Position numbers and translations under genes: made by a program
Shown here: positions 8,586 through 18,047 of the stretch, piece by piece
Layout: every line of letters begins with the position of its first letter
How positions within the stretch are numbered: the first letter of the stretch is position 1
Assembly: GCF_001637205.1 (NCBI RefSeq)
Contig: NZ_LVJH01000025.1
Location: 62,001 to 126,000, forward strand
Length of the DNA: 64,000 nt
Direction: 5' to 3'
Source of the DNA: Paenibacillus glacialis
Lineage (GTDB): Bacteria; Bacillota; Bacilli; Paenibacillales; Paenibacillaceae
Notes under the pieces: model-generated
Database searches by the model: none
The model's input: only the letters and a program-made list of their open reading frames with translations
Told to the model about the DNA's origin: nothing

Positions 8586-9803
8586 TTACTGGTCATTCGT
8601 AGCTGAAAAGCGAATATTAACTGTAGTTCCATTACCTTTAGAACTTTTATAATAAATTTTCCCATCATATTTTTCTACAATATTAAAACAAATCATTAAC
8701 CCTATACCTGTTCCATTACTTTTTAATGAATAAAAAGGAGTGCCTAGTGACTTAACCTCAGCTTCTGACATTCCACTTCCTTCATCTATGATTTTTATCT
8801 CGATATAATTATTATTTCTACTTGCTATGACTGAGACGGATTTACCAACATCCGAAGCTTCTAATGCATTTTTTATTATATTCATGAGTAATTGCTTAAA
8901 CTCAACTTTATTAATAGAAATAATGCAATCTTCCTCTATATGTATATCAATTTGATTATCAGTCAGCATTGCATAGGAATTGAGCAAGCCCGTAACACTC
9001 TGAAGAACCTCCTTCACATCCACTTTTTCTGGTCTTTCATCTTTATTTGGTTTTGAAAGTGTTAGAAATTGGGAGGTAATCTGTTCTACTGTGTTTAATT
9101 CATCAATCATTAATTTGAACTTTCTTTTTATAGGATCACCAAATGAAGGATCTTCATTGAAAAATTGCAAAAAACCTCTAACAACTGTTACTGGATTTCT
9201 AATTTCATGCGCAACAGCAGCTGTTAAATGTCCTATCATCTTTAAACGCTCAGATTGCTGTAATTGTTCATAATAAAGTTGCTGCTTTTTCATCCGGCTA
9301 AATGATAAATGAAAAATAAGAAATAATAACATTTGAATAGCTATTATATTGATAAGATTGCCTAGGATGTCATGATGTAAATATGAATATTTATCACCTT
9401 TATCAATCAAGACAATATAGCAAAATGTAATTATTATTAATATTCCATTTGTAATGAAGGAAAAATAAAATACTTTTAAATCAAAAAATAGAATAGAAAG
9501 TGTAGGAATAAGACAAATGAAAATATATGTGGTCCAAGTTTCAGGATATAAAAAGAAAAGAGTATAGAAATAAGCAAATTCAAATAGAATGATGATCTTT
9601 CTAAAAAAATGTGTCTCATACTTAGGATAGATCCATAAACAAACAGATAGAATTGTTACACAAATAAAATGTATAATATATCCAAAATAAACCCCATTCA
9701 ACTCTGTTGTAGATAGTATTAATCCAGATACCATAAGAACGATGATCATTAACATTACAATATGATATGTTTTTCGATTCACCTGACTGTAAAATTCTTT
9801 CAT
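8586..9803 (-). CDS. Orphan sporulation-type sensor histidine kinase (KinB-like)
   Basis: The 405-residue kinase has six hydrophobic helices in residues 15-165, then a HisKA domain with the H-box AVAHEIRNPVTVVRGFLQF and an HATPase with N-box NIIKNALEAS, G1 DEGSGM and G2 GTGIGL. This architecture resembles the membrane kinases that feed the Spo0A phosphorelay. No response regulator is adjacent and it is the only intact gene between att repeats 1 and 2, so its partner would be elsewhere. The AT-rich sequence differs from the GC-richer left flank. Confidence 0.88.
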   Translation of the reverse strand: MKEFYSQVNRKTYHIVMLMIIVLMVSGLILSTTELNGVYFGYIIHFICVTILSVCLWIYPKYETHFFRKIIILFEFAYFYTLFFLYPETWTTYIFICLIPTLSILFFDLKVFYFSFITNGILIIITFCYIVLIDKGDKYSYLHHDILGNLINIIAIQMLLFLIFHLSFSRMKKQQLYYEQLQQSERLKMIGHLTAAVAHEIRNPVTVVRGFLQFFNEDPSFGDPIKRKFKLMIDELNTVEQITSQFLTLSKPNKDERPEKVDVKEVLQSVTGLLNSYAMLTDNQIDIHIEEDCIISINKVEFKQLLMNIIKNALEASDVGKSVSVIASRNNNYIEIKIIDEGSGMSEAEVKSLGTPFYSLKSNGTGIGLMICFNIVEKYDGKIYYKSSKGNGTTVNIRFSATNDQ

Positions 9804-9847
9804 GAATTCACCACTTCTAAATTAATTTTACCATTTTCGGAATAAAA

Positions 9848-9891
9848 CCCCTTCTAGGGGCGTAATTTAAGGGCACCCACTCGGATGCCCT
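9848..9891. other. Two small hairpins upstream of the kinase
   Basis: CCCC-TTCT-AGGGG (9848-9860) and AGGGCA/TGCCCT (9870-9891) form short stems in the intergenic region. Neither has a good T run, so I do not call a terminator. Confidence 0.35.
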
Positions 9892-10033
9892 GTTCTACTT
9901 ATAATTGAAACTATCTTATTTGACTAACCGCATAATATGAAAATCTGATAACTGTATTATAAATTAATAGTCAATATAATAATTATATCAGCGACTTTCT
10001 TAAAATGGTAATAAACAAAAAAAATCCACCTTT

Positions 10034-10079
10034 TTGCCATACTTATGTTACGCATCCCGTAACATCTATTAAGCGAAAT
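10034..10079 (-). repeat. rlmH-3'-end-like att repeat 2 (degenerate core)
   Basis: TTGCCATACTTATGTTACG followed by CCCGTAACATCTATTAAGCG aligns along its length with repeats 10 and 12. The core is mutated (ATGTTACGCATC instead of ATGATACGGTTC), but both arms are recognisable. Confidence 0.65.
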
Positions 10080-10234
10080 TTCAAGGCACCACCTAGGCCT
10101 GTTTTGCAGGCTCTTGTTTGAAAATGATTTTAAATATAGGGTAGAATACGCAAGCTTCAAGATTTGCTTTCAACTAATTTTCCCGCTGGTACACGTGACA
10201 GGTAAAACCGTACAAATCCCTACTTTCTATTCGT

Positions 10235-10288
10235 ATAAAAAGAAAGAACCCTATCGAGAGCCTTTTTTAAAGTGTCTACTCGATAGGG
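10235..10288 (-). terminator. Terminator downstream of the YdeI-like gene
   Basis: CCCTATCGAG (10249-10258) pairs perfectly with CTCGATAGGG (10279-10288). Read on the minus strand it is followed by TTCTTTCTTTTTAT. An outer AAGAAAGA/TCTTTCTT pairing reaches into the gene end. Confidence 0.7.
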
Positions 10289-10322
10289 TACAGCTTAGAA
10301 TAAGTCGGGCTCTTTCTTGGTT

Positions 10323-10916
10323 TTAATCATTTAATCCCTTTCCATTGAGAATTTGCTGCATACATTTTTCAACCCTTGACACTCGAGTTTTGGATTGTTT
10401 GGGTTGAGAAAAATAATAAATGTATGCTCTTTGCCGTCCGGGCGTCAAAGCTTCAAAAGCAGTCTTCAAGCCAGGGATTTCATCTAATTTATTTTGAAAT
10501 TCTTCAGGAATTGTGTATTCTGTGGTCTTTTTAAAATCCACTTCCAAACCGGATTTTTCAACTTCAATGGCTTCATAAATATAGGCTTTCAAGATGGTTT
10601 CCATTTCAACTATTTCTTGAACATTGGTGAACCGAATCTGGCGCGCCGCCTGTACATTCTCTGTTTGTTGGATTAGAATCCCATGCGCGTCCTGTAACAA
10701 GGCACATTTGTGAAACAGAAGCGCACAATATTCTTTAAATCCATGGATTAAAACGATGTTTTTTTTCTCAAATGTGTAGCAAGGATGCATCCACTTAAAT
10801 TCTTCGGTCAGCTCACAGTCAAGAACGATAGTTCTCAACTTTTCATATTCTTCTTTCCACTTTTTCGATTTATTTAAATACTCATCAACCTTAGGATTCA
10901 GTATTCTATTTGTCAT
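10323..10916 (-). CDS. YdeI/OmpD-associated family protein (DUF1801-type)
   Basis: The product is 198 residues from the chosen start. It has a DUF1801-like N-terminal half (PKVDEYLNKSKKWKEEYEKL, LIHGFKEYCALLFHKCALL) and a YdeI-type C-terminal half (EFQNKLDEIPGLKTAFEALT, GRQRAYIYYFSQPKQSKTR), the full Bacillus YdeI architecture and length. Function is unknown, though the family is loosely linked to stress. ATG 10916 has GAGGTG eight bases upstream; an earlier start at 10958 lacks a ribosome site. It is the only gene between att repeats 2 and 3. Confidence 0.85.
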   Translation of the reverse strand: MTNRILNPKVDEYLNKSKKWKEEYEKLRTIVLDCELTEEFKWMHPCYTFEKKNIVLIHGFKEYCALLFHKCALLQDAHGILIQQTENVQAARQIRFTNVQEIVEMETILKAYIYEAIEVEKSGLEVDFKKTTEYTIPEEFQNKLDEIPGLKTAFEALTPGRQRAYIYYFSQPKQSKTRVSRVEKCMQQILNGKGLND

Positions 10917-11130
10917 CTTGGGACACCTCTCTGCATCATCATAATATTGTACTTTCAAAATAAGCAGTTCATTTTATAAACGAAACGTCATAAAGCCTTT
11001 TCCATTTGCTGTAAATTACTTTCAGTTAGATTGTCACGCTTTAATTTCCTGGTTACATTTTGCCTTGTGATTTTCGGGTAGGGGGCAAAAACGGCTCAAT
11101 GACATTCCACTCTTCATCGTTATGACTCAA

Positions 11131-11181
11131 ATTTCGCCCTACTTATGATACGGTTCACCTTAACGGGGCTATCGGCGAATT
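11131..11181 (-). repeat. rlmH-3'-end-like att repeat 3
   Basis: This is an almost consensus unit: arm TTTCGCC, core TACTTATGATACGGTTCACC, then CTTAACGGGGCTATC and arm GGCGAA. The core is identical to repeat 11, which is still fused to an rlmH remnant. Confidence 0.85.
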
Positions 11182-11253
11182 AAAGAACACCACAGAAATG
11201 TGCTCTTAGTTTATTAATAAGGTTAGTTTTGCCCTATGGCCCCGTGGCATCAT

Positions 11254-13089
11254 CTATTCTCTTACAAGTCCATGCATCTGAGCTTTTTTCATGGCCTGGG
11301 TACGATTATTAACCTCTAATTTGGAGTAGAGACTAGAAACGTAATTTCGGACTGTTCCTTCCGAAAGAAACAACTTCTGAGCAATATCTCGATACTTATC
11401 CCCATCGGACAAATATTTCAGAACTTGCAGCTCCCTTTCCGTTAAATCATATTCATGTGTTTTTGTTAATCTTATATTCTCACTCGGAACATCATTGGAA
11501 TGGTTGATCAAATTGATTAATTGCCTAGCAACCTCTGTGGACATAAGTGTGCCACCCCGATACACGAGACGAATAGCAGATAATAAATCACGGGGATGAA
11601 TCGTTTTTAACAAATAACCCTCAGCACCTAAGGAAATTGCTTCCTTTGCAGAACCCATTTCTTCAAATGTCGTTAAAATAATGATTTTGATGTGTGGCCA
11701 CTGTTGTTTGATAATTCTCGTGGCTTCAACGCCGTTCATTTCTAGCATTTGTACATCTAGTAGGATGATATTGGGATTCAGCTGTTGGCATAGTTCTATG
11801 GCTTCCCGCCCGTTCTGTCCCAAACCAACTACTTCAAGATCCGATTCTCTCATAAACACAATTTGTAAGCTTTCTCTTATCAAATCCTGATCATCAATGA
11901 TCACAAGACGAATTTCATTGTTTCCAAGTTGTCCTTTTATAGGAACTGTACAAATAATCTCTGTACCCGCATTCATACCTGAGTTGATTTGCAGCCCCCC
12001 CATTACGGTGGTTAACCTTTGCTGCATCGTACTAAGTCCAAAGCCAAATGTCAGATCATGATTCCCGCATCCATCATCCCTTACAGTGAGAATCAACTGG
12101 CCTGCTTCATATGTTAACGTGACTATAATCACCTTAGCTTGTCCGTGTCTGACTGCATTGGTTAAAGTCTCTTGCAGGCATCTAGTCAGAACATGCTGAA
12201 TAGCTAAAGGAACCTGAATTTCCTGTCCAATAAGCTTGAAGGAGATTTGAATGTCCGAATAATCACTAAATCCCCTGATCTCATCAATAAAATGCATAGA
12301 AAGCATTGTATTCTCTTCAGTCGGTTTTATCTGATGTATCTGTTGTCGGATATGATCTACACTTACTCTCGCCTGCTGTAGTATTCCCTCCATCTTCTCC
12401 CCAGCTTTATTAGGATCCATCTCCATCAGTGCTTTAGAAGCTTCAAGACCCATGATTAATGAAGTAAAAGCGTATCCTACTGTATCATGAAGTTCACCTG
12501 CTAACCGATTTCTTTCCTCTTTCAAAGTAAGGGCCTCAACCTGAGTCACGTACTGCTGTATGAGTTGATATTGTTTCTTATTCTTATCGAGAAGAGCCTT
12601 CATTGTTCGATTATTCATAATAAATACGTTGTACCCAACTCCAATTCCATACAAAAGAAGATGATTCACTACGGTATCCATCGTCAATACCCATGTCTGA
12701 TGTCCAAACATAACCCCAAGAAGCGGAAATCCAAGGATAGCAATTGGGGCCGACCAATAAGCAACTTTCCTCGTGGCCAGATAGCCTAATAGAATCATGG
12801 GAACGGACATATTATCTATATAATGATCGGTCCAGTAATAGAGAAGCCCCGTAACAAAACCACCAAATAGTAACTCTGCCAATGTAAAACCAACTACATT
12901 TTTATAGTTAGGTCTCCAAAAAAATTGAGGTACCACATAGGATAGGGTGAATATTAAGAAATGTATTCCATTAAATCCGTCAATGATACGACTTGAATTC
13001 GCTAACAAATAAACTGAAATAGATAAATACCAAAATAAATGTAAAGAAAACAATGACCAATCAATCCACTTCCAACGCCTAGCCCCCAT
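11254..13089 (-). CDS. Single-chain two-component protein: DesK/NarX-type kinase fused to LuxR-type regulator
   Basis: One continuous reading frame of 611 residues encodes five or six membrane helices (residues 10-160), a HisKA_3 dimerisation domain with LKEERNRLAGELHDTVGYAF, an HATPase domain (TNAVRHGQA, VRDDGCG, FGFGLSTMQQRL), then a complete receiver (VIIDDQDLIRESL, ILLDVQMLEMNG) and a LuxR helix-turn-helix (LTERELQVLKYLSDGDKYRD). Normally these are two genes. A membrane-tethered DNA-binding regulator is implied unless the chain is cleaved. ATG 13089 has GGGGA upstream. The divergent CPBP protease at 13254 is the obvious target. Confidence 0.88.
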   Translation of the reverse strand: MGARRWKWIDWSLFSLHLFWYLSISVYLLANSSRIIDGFNGIHFLIFTLSYVVPQFFWRPNYKNVVGFTLAELLFGGFVTGLLYYWTDHYIDNMSVPMILLGYLATRKVAYWSAPIAILGFPLLGVMFGHQTWVLTMDTVVNHLLLYGIGVGYNVFIMNNRTMKALLDKNKKQYQLIQQYVTQVEALTLKEERNRLAGELHDTVGYAFTSLIMGLEASKALMEMDPNKAGEKMEGILQQARVSVDHIRQQIHQIKPTEENTMLSMHFIDEIRGFSDYSDIQISFKLIGQEIQVPLAIQHVLTRCLQETLTNAVRHGQAKVIIVTLTYEAGQLILTVRDDGCGNHDLTFGFGLSTMQQRLTTVMGGLQINSGMNAGTEIICTVPIKGQLGNNEIRLVIIDDQDLIRESLQIVFMRESDLEVVGLGQNGREAIELCQQLNPNIILLDVQMLEMNGVEATRIIKQQWPHIKIIILTTFEEMGSAKEAISLGAEGYLLKTIHPRDLLSAIRLVYRGGTLMSTEVARQLINLINHSNDVPSENIRLTKTHEYDLTERELQVLKYLSDGDKYRDIAQKLFLSEGTVRNYVSSLYSKLEVNNRTQAMKKAQMHGLVRE

Positions 13090-13253
13090 ATAGTCCCCAC
13101 TTCTTATGACATTCTTTATGACAAACATATGATCTAAAACAAGATGAATGTCACTACCGTCATTTCTCTACTATTCTACAATTAAGTTATGAGCCTCTTA
13201 ATAACTTTCACTCCATTTTATCACAAAAATTTGAACAAATAAGGAGATCGAAC

Positions 13254-14078
13254 ATGATTAAACAACTAACTTCAAAACAACAATCATTCGTATTTATTGG
13301 ACTGGTACTACTCTTAGGATTAGGATTCAGTCTTATCCCAAATATAAGTACCTTTGTGTATATGTTAATCCCGACCCTTGCAACTTTACTTATGATGTTC
13401 ATCGTAACTAGAGATGGCTATAACAAAACAGGATGGCAAAAACTTGGCATAAATAAACTAGGCATGCACAAATGGCTTTTTGCTATATTTGTACCTATTA
13501 TACCCATTGCTTTAAGTTATGGAATTGTATGGATTAGCGGACTTTCTGTTCTAGTAATGCCCGACACCATTCTCGGTTTTAGCTGGGCGGCTTTTCCGAT
13601 TGCTATTATTGCTATATTTATCTCTAATGTGCTGACGAACTCCCTAGGAGAGGAATTGGGATGGCGAGGATATTTATTTCCGCAACTACATACTTCCTTC
13701 GGGTTTATACGGGGTTCGCTTATGACGGGGTTTATCCATGGCATCTGGCATTTTCCTATGATTATCTTTACTACTAGCTATCATAATGAAGGAAATGTAT
13801 GGATTAATCTGTCCTTAATGCTGATATCCACTATGTCCCTCGCGCCGGTCATTGGCTATGTCAGAGTCAAAAGTGAAAGTGTATGGCCCTCTTCCATTCT
13901 CCATACCAGCCATAATGTCTTTTGGGCGGTATTCGCTGCACTCAGTCAATCGAAGTCCTCTATAACCGAATACATCTCAGGCGACATCAGCATTGTGGTT
14001 ATCCTATTTTATGCCATTTTATCATTGTGGGTATTTAAAGCTATGAAGAGGAACCAAGAAAAAAAGATATCATCTTGA
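13254..14078 (+). CDS. CPBP-family intramembrane metalloprotease
   Basis: The 274-residue protein has about seven to eight hydrophobic helices and all the CPBP/Abi motifs: EELGWRGYLFPQL, FIHGIWHFP and the third histidine motif HTSHNVFW. The family cleaves substrates within the membrane and is often linked to bacteriocin maturation or self-immunity. It is divergent from the fused kinase-regulator, with 164 bases between starts, so the pair looks like a sensor/response unit. AAGGAG precedes ATG 13254. Confidence 0.9.
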   Translation: MIKQLTSKQQSFVFIGLVLLLGLGFSLIPNISTFVYMLIPTLATLLMMFIVTRDGYNKTGWQKLGINKLGMHKWLFAIFVPIIPIALSYGIVWISGLSVLVMPDTILGFSWAAFPIAIIAIFISNVLTNSLGEELGWRGYLFPQLHTSFGFIRGSLMTGFIHGIWHFPMIIFTTSYHNEGNVWINLSLMLISTMSLAPVIGYVRVKSESVWPSSILHTSHNVFWAVFAALSQSKSSITEYISGDISIVVILFYAILSLWVFKAMKRNQEKKISS

Positions 14079-14175
14079 ATCCTCAATTTCCATATTCAAG
14101 GTTGGATTTAGCCAATTCTACAACAGTCATCGGTCTCATCACCTAATCTCCACACTGGTTAGTCCAATAAGATAA

Positions 14176-14216
14176 TCCGCCCTACTTATGATACGGTTCA
14201 CCGCGCTGTCTGTAAC
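14176..14216 (-). repeat. rlmH-3'-end-like att repeat 4
   Basis: CGCCCTACTTATGATACGGT runs into TCACCGC and a weak distal arm TAACGGCAAG. The core is identical to repeats 3 and 11; the right arm has diverged. Confidence 0.8.
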
Positions 14217-14364
14217 GGCAAGTTGTAACAAGGTAGTCCACAGTAAATATGGATTTATATAGAGGATTTAGTTGAAGTAATATCGAACATGATATTTCGG
14301 TGCATGGATTGCAAGGTTTCATTTCTCACCATCCCATATAATCAAACTTGAAAGGAGGGGCTGT

Positions 14365-15237
14365 ATGGATTGGCTGGATCGCATGAACAACGCAATGGAA
14401 TATGTAGAAACACATCTGTCTGAAGTTATTGATTTCAATCAAGTGGCTAGAATTGCCTGTTGCTCAACTTACCATTTTCAGCGGATGTTTTCGTTCATTA
14501 CCGATGTGCCACTTTCAGAGTACATTCGGCGTAGGAGGATGACCCTTGCAGCATTTGAACTACAACAAAGCGGAGTAAAGATTATCGACATCGCTTTAAA
14601 GTATGGTTACGAATCGCCCGAAGCATTCTCCAGAGCGTTCAAAAAAATGCATGGTGTGATGCCAATGTCAGCGCGCGACAAAGGCGTATCACTTAAGGCT
14701 TATCCTAGGTTATCCTTTCATATTTCGATTCGAGGAGATGTGGAAATGAACTATAAAATCGAGGAAAAACAAGCTTTTGAAATGTTCGGCGTGTCCACTG
14801 TGGTCAATGCTGATGGCGAGAGTCCATTCATTGAAATACCTGCTTTTTGGACCAAGTGCATTTCCAATGGAACCGTCGATCGAATTCGTGCTGCAGCGGA
14901 ATTGGGGGGAAACGGCCAAATTCATGGGGTATTATATAACAAACAAGGCGAGAAAAGTTCTTACATGATCGGTTATTTTTTACCCCAAAGTGGCTTGCTG
15001 GAAGGATTTGAAAAGCTTCAAATACCCCCTCAAACCTACGCAACATTCTCAACCGGCCTCTACCCCGATGGACAGAGTGGTATTCATGATTTGTGGAAGC
15101 GTATATGGGGGGAATGGTTTCCGAGCTCTAATTACGAATCCGCAAATGGTCCCGAGTTTGAAATGACTTACGAGCGAGGCAACAACATGTATGAAATGGA
15201 AGTTTGGATCCCTGTCGTTAAAAAGTCCGCATCTTAG
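14365..15237 (+). CDS. AraC-family regulator with GyrI-like effector domain
   Basis: The 290-residue protein has a tandem AraC helix-turn-helix (residues 8-106: FNQVARIACCSTYHFQRMF, DIALKYGYESPEAFSRAFKK) and a C-terminal GyrI/BmrR-like ligand-binding domain (residues 120-288). This Rob-like layout typically senses toxic small molecules. Ribosome site AAAGGAGGGG precedes ATG 14365. No obvious target gene is adjacent, and a terminator follows, so it may control distant or lost genes. Confidence 0.9.
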   Translation: MDWLDRMNNAMEYVETHLSEVIDFNQVARIACCSTYHFQRMFSFITDVPLSEYIRRRRMTLAAFELQQSGVKIIDIALKYGYESPEAFSRAFKKMHGVMPMSARDKGVSLKAYPRLSFHISIRGDVEMNYKIEEKQAFEMFGVSTVVNADGESPFIEIPAFWTKCISNGTVDRIRAAAELGGNGQIHGVLYNKQGEKSSYMIGYFLPQSGLLEGFEKLQIPPQTYATFSTGLYPDGQSGIHDLWKRIWGEWFPSSNYESANGPEFEMTYERGNNMYEMEVWIPVVKKSAS

Positions 15238-15240
15238 AAC

Positions 15241-15281
15241 AAAGAGCAACACTAGTGACTACCACTACGTGTTGCTCTTTT
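15241..15281 (+). terminator. Terminator after AraC/GyrI regulator
   Basis: AAAGAGCAACAC pairs perfectly with GTGTTGCTCTTT, followed by TTTTC. Confidence 0.9.
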
Positions 15282-15765
15282 CATGAAATCCGGTTCATTT
15301 AGATTTTGGGACATGCTAGACAACATTGTCGTGAATCTCAACAAGTCATAGCCGTTCAACGGGGCCAAAAACTTCGAGTCATATTTGGATTAGCCTGTAA
15401 GTCCGGCCGGGTTTTCTTATACTTAATATGGCATACGAGAACAACGCTCCACACCCATATAAAACAAATGGCACTTATCGTTGTCACGATTCCAAAAGCC
15501 TGCTCTAGAATGAGTTACAGAGGTTTTGAACGTTTTCTCCTCCTTTGGCTATGGGTGATTCATTCATCATGGCGCAAAGGTTTTAAATTAAGTTTTGAAA
15601 CAAAAAATGAAAAGACGCCCCATCCGACAAGAAGTAGCTTCCTTTCATATTCCGCCAATCTAAGTATCCCTGCTTTCGATATCTATAACTTATTTCATCT
15701 TAAAGTATGATTTAAGGCAAGTGCAACCTCTTCCCAAAGTAAGGTTCTTAGCATCTTTTAAATTA
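15282..15765. other. Gene-poor stretch
   Basis: No convincing gene is visible here. A 134-codon open frame at 15306-15710 has no ribosome site and no protein-like composition. The region may hold a decayed sequence, but I cannot identify it. Confidence 0.4.
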
Positions 15766-17163
15766 TCATTCTTGAAAAATTACCTTTACAATTGTTTTCT
15801 CATTAGGTTTTGAAGAAAAAGATAACTCTGCATGATGCTTCTTAGCAATCTGCTCACATAATGCGAGTCCCAATCCATTTCCCCCTTCTTTTCTACTTCT
15901 TGCCGTATCTACTCTATAAAATGCTTCTGTCACCTGAAGGAGCTGCTTCTCTGTCATTCCCTTTCCGTTATCTTCTACTTCAATAATTTTTTTCTCATTT
16001 TCAAAATAAGCCCTCATCGTAATTTTACCTTTTGTGCTACATGCCTTTATTGCATTGTCTACTAAGTTCACAACCATACTTTCTATTAAATCTTTATTTC
16101 CTTTTATTTCTTTCAACTCATTATAATATACTAATTCTATTCCTTTTTCTTTGAGCTTAATATTTTCGGTTTGATGAACTTTTTTAAACAACTGTTCTAT
16201 ATCCATTGATATCATTTCTATTTCTTTTTCTTCTCGTATTATTACCAGTTCCAATAAACTTTCCGAAATATTTTTTAACCTTGTACTCTCTGATAAAATA
16301 TAATTGGTTGCAGCATACTTATCTTCCTCACTTAAATGTGTCTTCTGCATATATTCAGCATATCCATAGATTGCAGTTAATGGCGTTCTTAATTCATGTG
16401 CCAAATCATCTATTAATCTCTGCTTTTCTCTCGCATGGTTCTCAAGCTCTTCCATCTGATATTGAATTTTATCCGCCATCGTATTAAAACTTTGTACAAC
16501 CTCTGCGATTTCTTCGCCACCCCTAATCTCTAGCTTTTCTTTGTATTCACCATTGGCAATCTGATTTGAAATACTTGAAATTCTTTCTAGTGGTTCAAAA
16601 AGATACTCTAATAAAATAAATAAGCATATACTTAAAACTCCTGAAAATATTATACTTGCAATAAATAAAGAGTTATTCCTCTTTTCCCACTCATTTACTA
16701 TATCTGTTATATCTGCATAATAGACTAATGCATATTGGCTATACTGCTCTGGTAAATTCCCAGATATTTGTATATATTTTCTTCCATTTAGTGTCGCAAC
16801 ATGTATCTCAGTTATATCTTTTTCTACATTCATTTCTTTATCACTTAAAGTTGCTTCTATAGGTAAACTGGAATGTATACTCACTTTATCTTTATAAATC
16901 TGTAAATAAATTTTTTGAACTTCATAATGCATTTTATACGAATCATAAGAACGAGCAATAGCATCATCTATTTCATACCCTCTATTGTTCATAGCCATGA
17001 TATCTTTAGTCATACTATTTACTAAAAAATAATGCTCTCTTAGATAGCTCCCCTTAATGCCTGAAAGGTTATGTTTTGTATTACTAATACTAAATAACAT
17101 AATTCCAACATTAATAAACAATAGAAATAATACCAACGTCCATATATAGGTTTTATTTTTCAT
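15766..17163 (-). CDS. HAMP-domain sensor histidine kinase
   Basis: The 465-residue kinase has a transmembrane helix at 7-27, an extracellular sensor domain (about 30-165), a second helix (167-187), a HAMP linker (FEPLERISSISNQIANGEYK), the H-box DLAHELRTPLTAIYGYAEYM, then N-box NLVDNAIKAC, G1 DNGKGM and G2 GGNGLGLALC. It starts one base after the response regulator stop, forming an operon. The AT-rich, clostridial-like composition contrasts with neighbouring cassettes. The divergent secreted protein at 18048 is the likely regulated output. Confidence 0.9.
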   Translation of the reverse strand: MKNKTYIWTLVLFLLFINVGIMLFSISNTKHNLSGIKGSYLREHYFLVNSMTKDIMAMNNRGYEIDDAIARSYDSYKMHYEVQKIYLQIYKDKVSIHSSLPIEATLSDKEMNVEKDITEIHVATLNGRKYIQISGNLPEQYSQYALVYYADITDIVNEWEKRNNSLFIASIIFSGVLSICLFILLEYLFEPLERISSISNQIANGEYKEKLEIRGGEEIAEVVQSFNTMADKIQYQMEELENHAREKQRLIDDLAHELRTPLTAIYGYAEYMQKTHLSEEDKYAATNYILSESTRLKNISESLLELVIIREEKEIEMISMDIEQLFKKVHQTENIKLKEKGIELVYYNELKEIKGNKDLIESMVVNLVDNAIKACSTKGKITMRAYFENEKKIIEVEDNGKGMTEKQLLQVTEAFYRVDTARSRKEGGNGLGLALCEQIAKKHHAELSFSSKPNEKTIVKVIFQE

Positions 17164-17164
17164 A

Positions 17165-17812
17165 CTATACCTCTAACCGATAGCCTAGTTTATACACGGT
17201 TACAATTCTTTTCTCCAACCCCAACTTTTTTCTAAGCTTCTGAATATGAACATCTACCGTTCTTGATTCTCCTATGTATTCAAATCCCCATACTAACTCT
17301 AGAAGCTTCTCTCTTGATAAAGCAATGTTTCTATTTCTTATGAGTACCTCTAAAAGCTCAAATTCCTTAGGTGTATATTCAACTACGTTCTCCTCCAACA
17401 AAAGCCTTCTACTGTGAAATTCAACCCTAACATTATCTATTACAAATGTATCTTCATCCTTCTTGGTTCGTCTTAATATCGCTTCTACTCTTGCAATAAG
17501 TTCTAACATTTCAAAGGGTTTCGTCAGATAATCATCTGCCCCCATGACAAGCCCCTTTACCCGATCCTCTACGCTTCGTTTAGCCGTTAACAGAATAGTA
17601 GGTGTACCTTTTACTTGTTCCAATACCTCAAATCCATCCATTTCAGGTAACATAATGTCTAATACAATCAGATCAAAACTTTTATTGTTTATCATTTCTA
17701 CGGCTGTCTCACCATCCATAGCCAAAAAGCAGGTATGCCCTACTAACTTTAAGTTTCTCCTTATTAATTCATTAATTGCCTCTTCATCTTCTACTACTAG
17801 AATATCTGCCAT
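17165..17812 (-). CDS. OmpR-family response regulator
   Basis: The 215-residue protein carries a receiver (ILVVEDEEAINELI, phospho-acceptor in LIVLDIMLPEMDG, lysine in DDYLTKPF) and an OmpR winged helix (EYTPKEFELLEVLIRNRNI, SRTVDVHIQKLRKKLG). ATG 17812 lies six bases after GGGGTG; the GTG at 17821 overlaps that site and is less likely. It is the first gene of the operon with the kinase and is divergent from the secreted protein at 18048. Confidence 0.92.
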   Translation of the reverse strand: MADILVVEDEEAINELIRRNLKLVGHTCFLAMDGETAVEMINNKSFDLIVLDIMLPEMDGFEVLEQVKGTPTILLTAKRSVEDRVKGLVMGADDYLTKPFEMLELIARVEAILRRTKKDEDTFVIDNVRVEFHSRRLLLEENVVEYTPKEFELLEVLIRNRNIALSREKLLELVWGFEYIGESRTVDVHIQKLRKKLGLEKRIVTVYKLGYRLEV

Positions 17813-18047
17813 GCTTTTCACCCCATATTAAATAACTAATATCCTTTTACACTTGAAATCTGGTCTTAGATATACTAATCTATTTCAAAATGTATAAAAA
17901 TTTCACCTTATTATCTCACATAAAAATCTAAATATTAGTATCATTCATTATTTTTACAACTCTATAACAACTTAATAATACTACCTATATATTCTCTTGT
18001 TATTTTTATATTGTTAGTAAATAAAAAATTACAAGGAGGACAATAAA
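17813..18047. promoter_or_regulatory. Divergent promoter region between regulator and secreted protein
   Basis: This very AT-rich intergenic region must contain promoters in both directions. AAGGAGG lies just before ATG 18048. I could not single out operator repeats with confidence. Confidence 0.35.

Noticed and set aside
15306-15710. 134-codon open frame
   Set aside because: It has no ribosome site, an unlikely amino-acid composition and no recognisable motif; probably chance.
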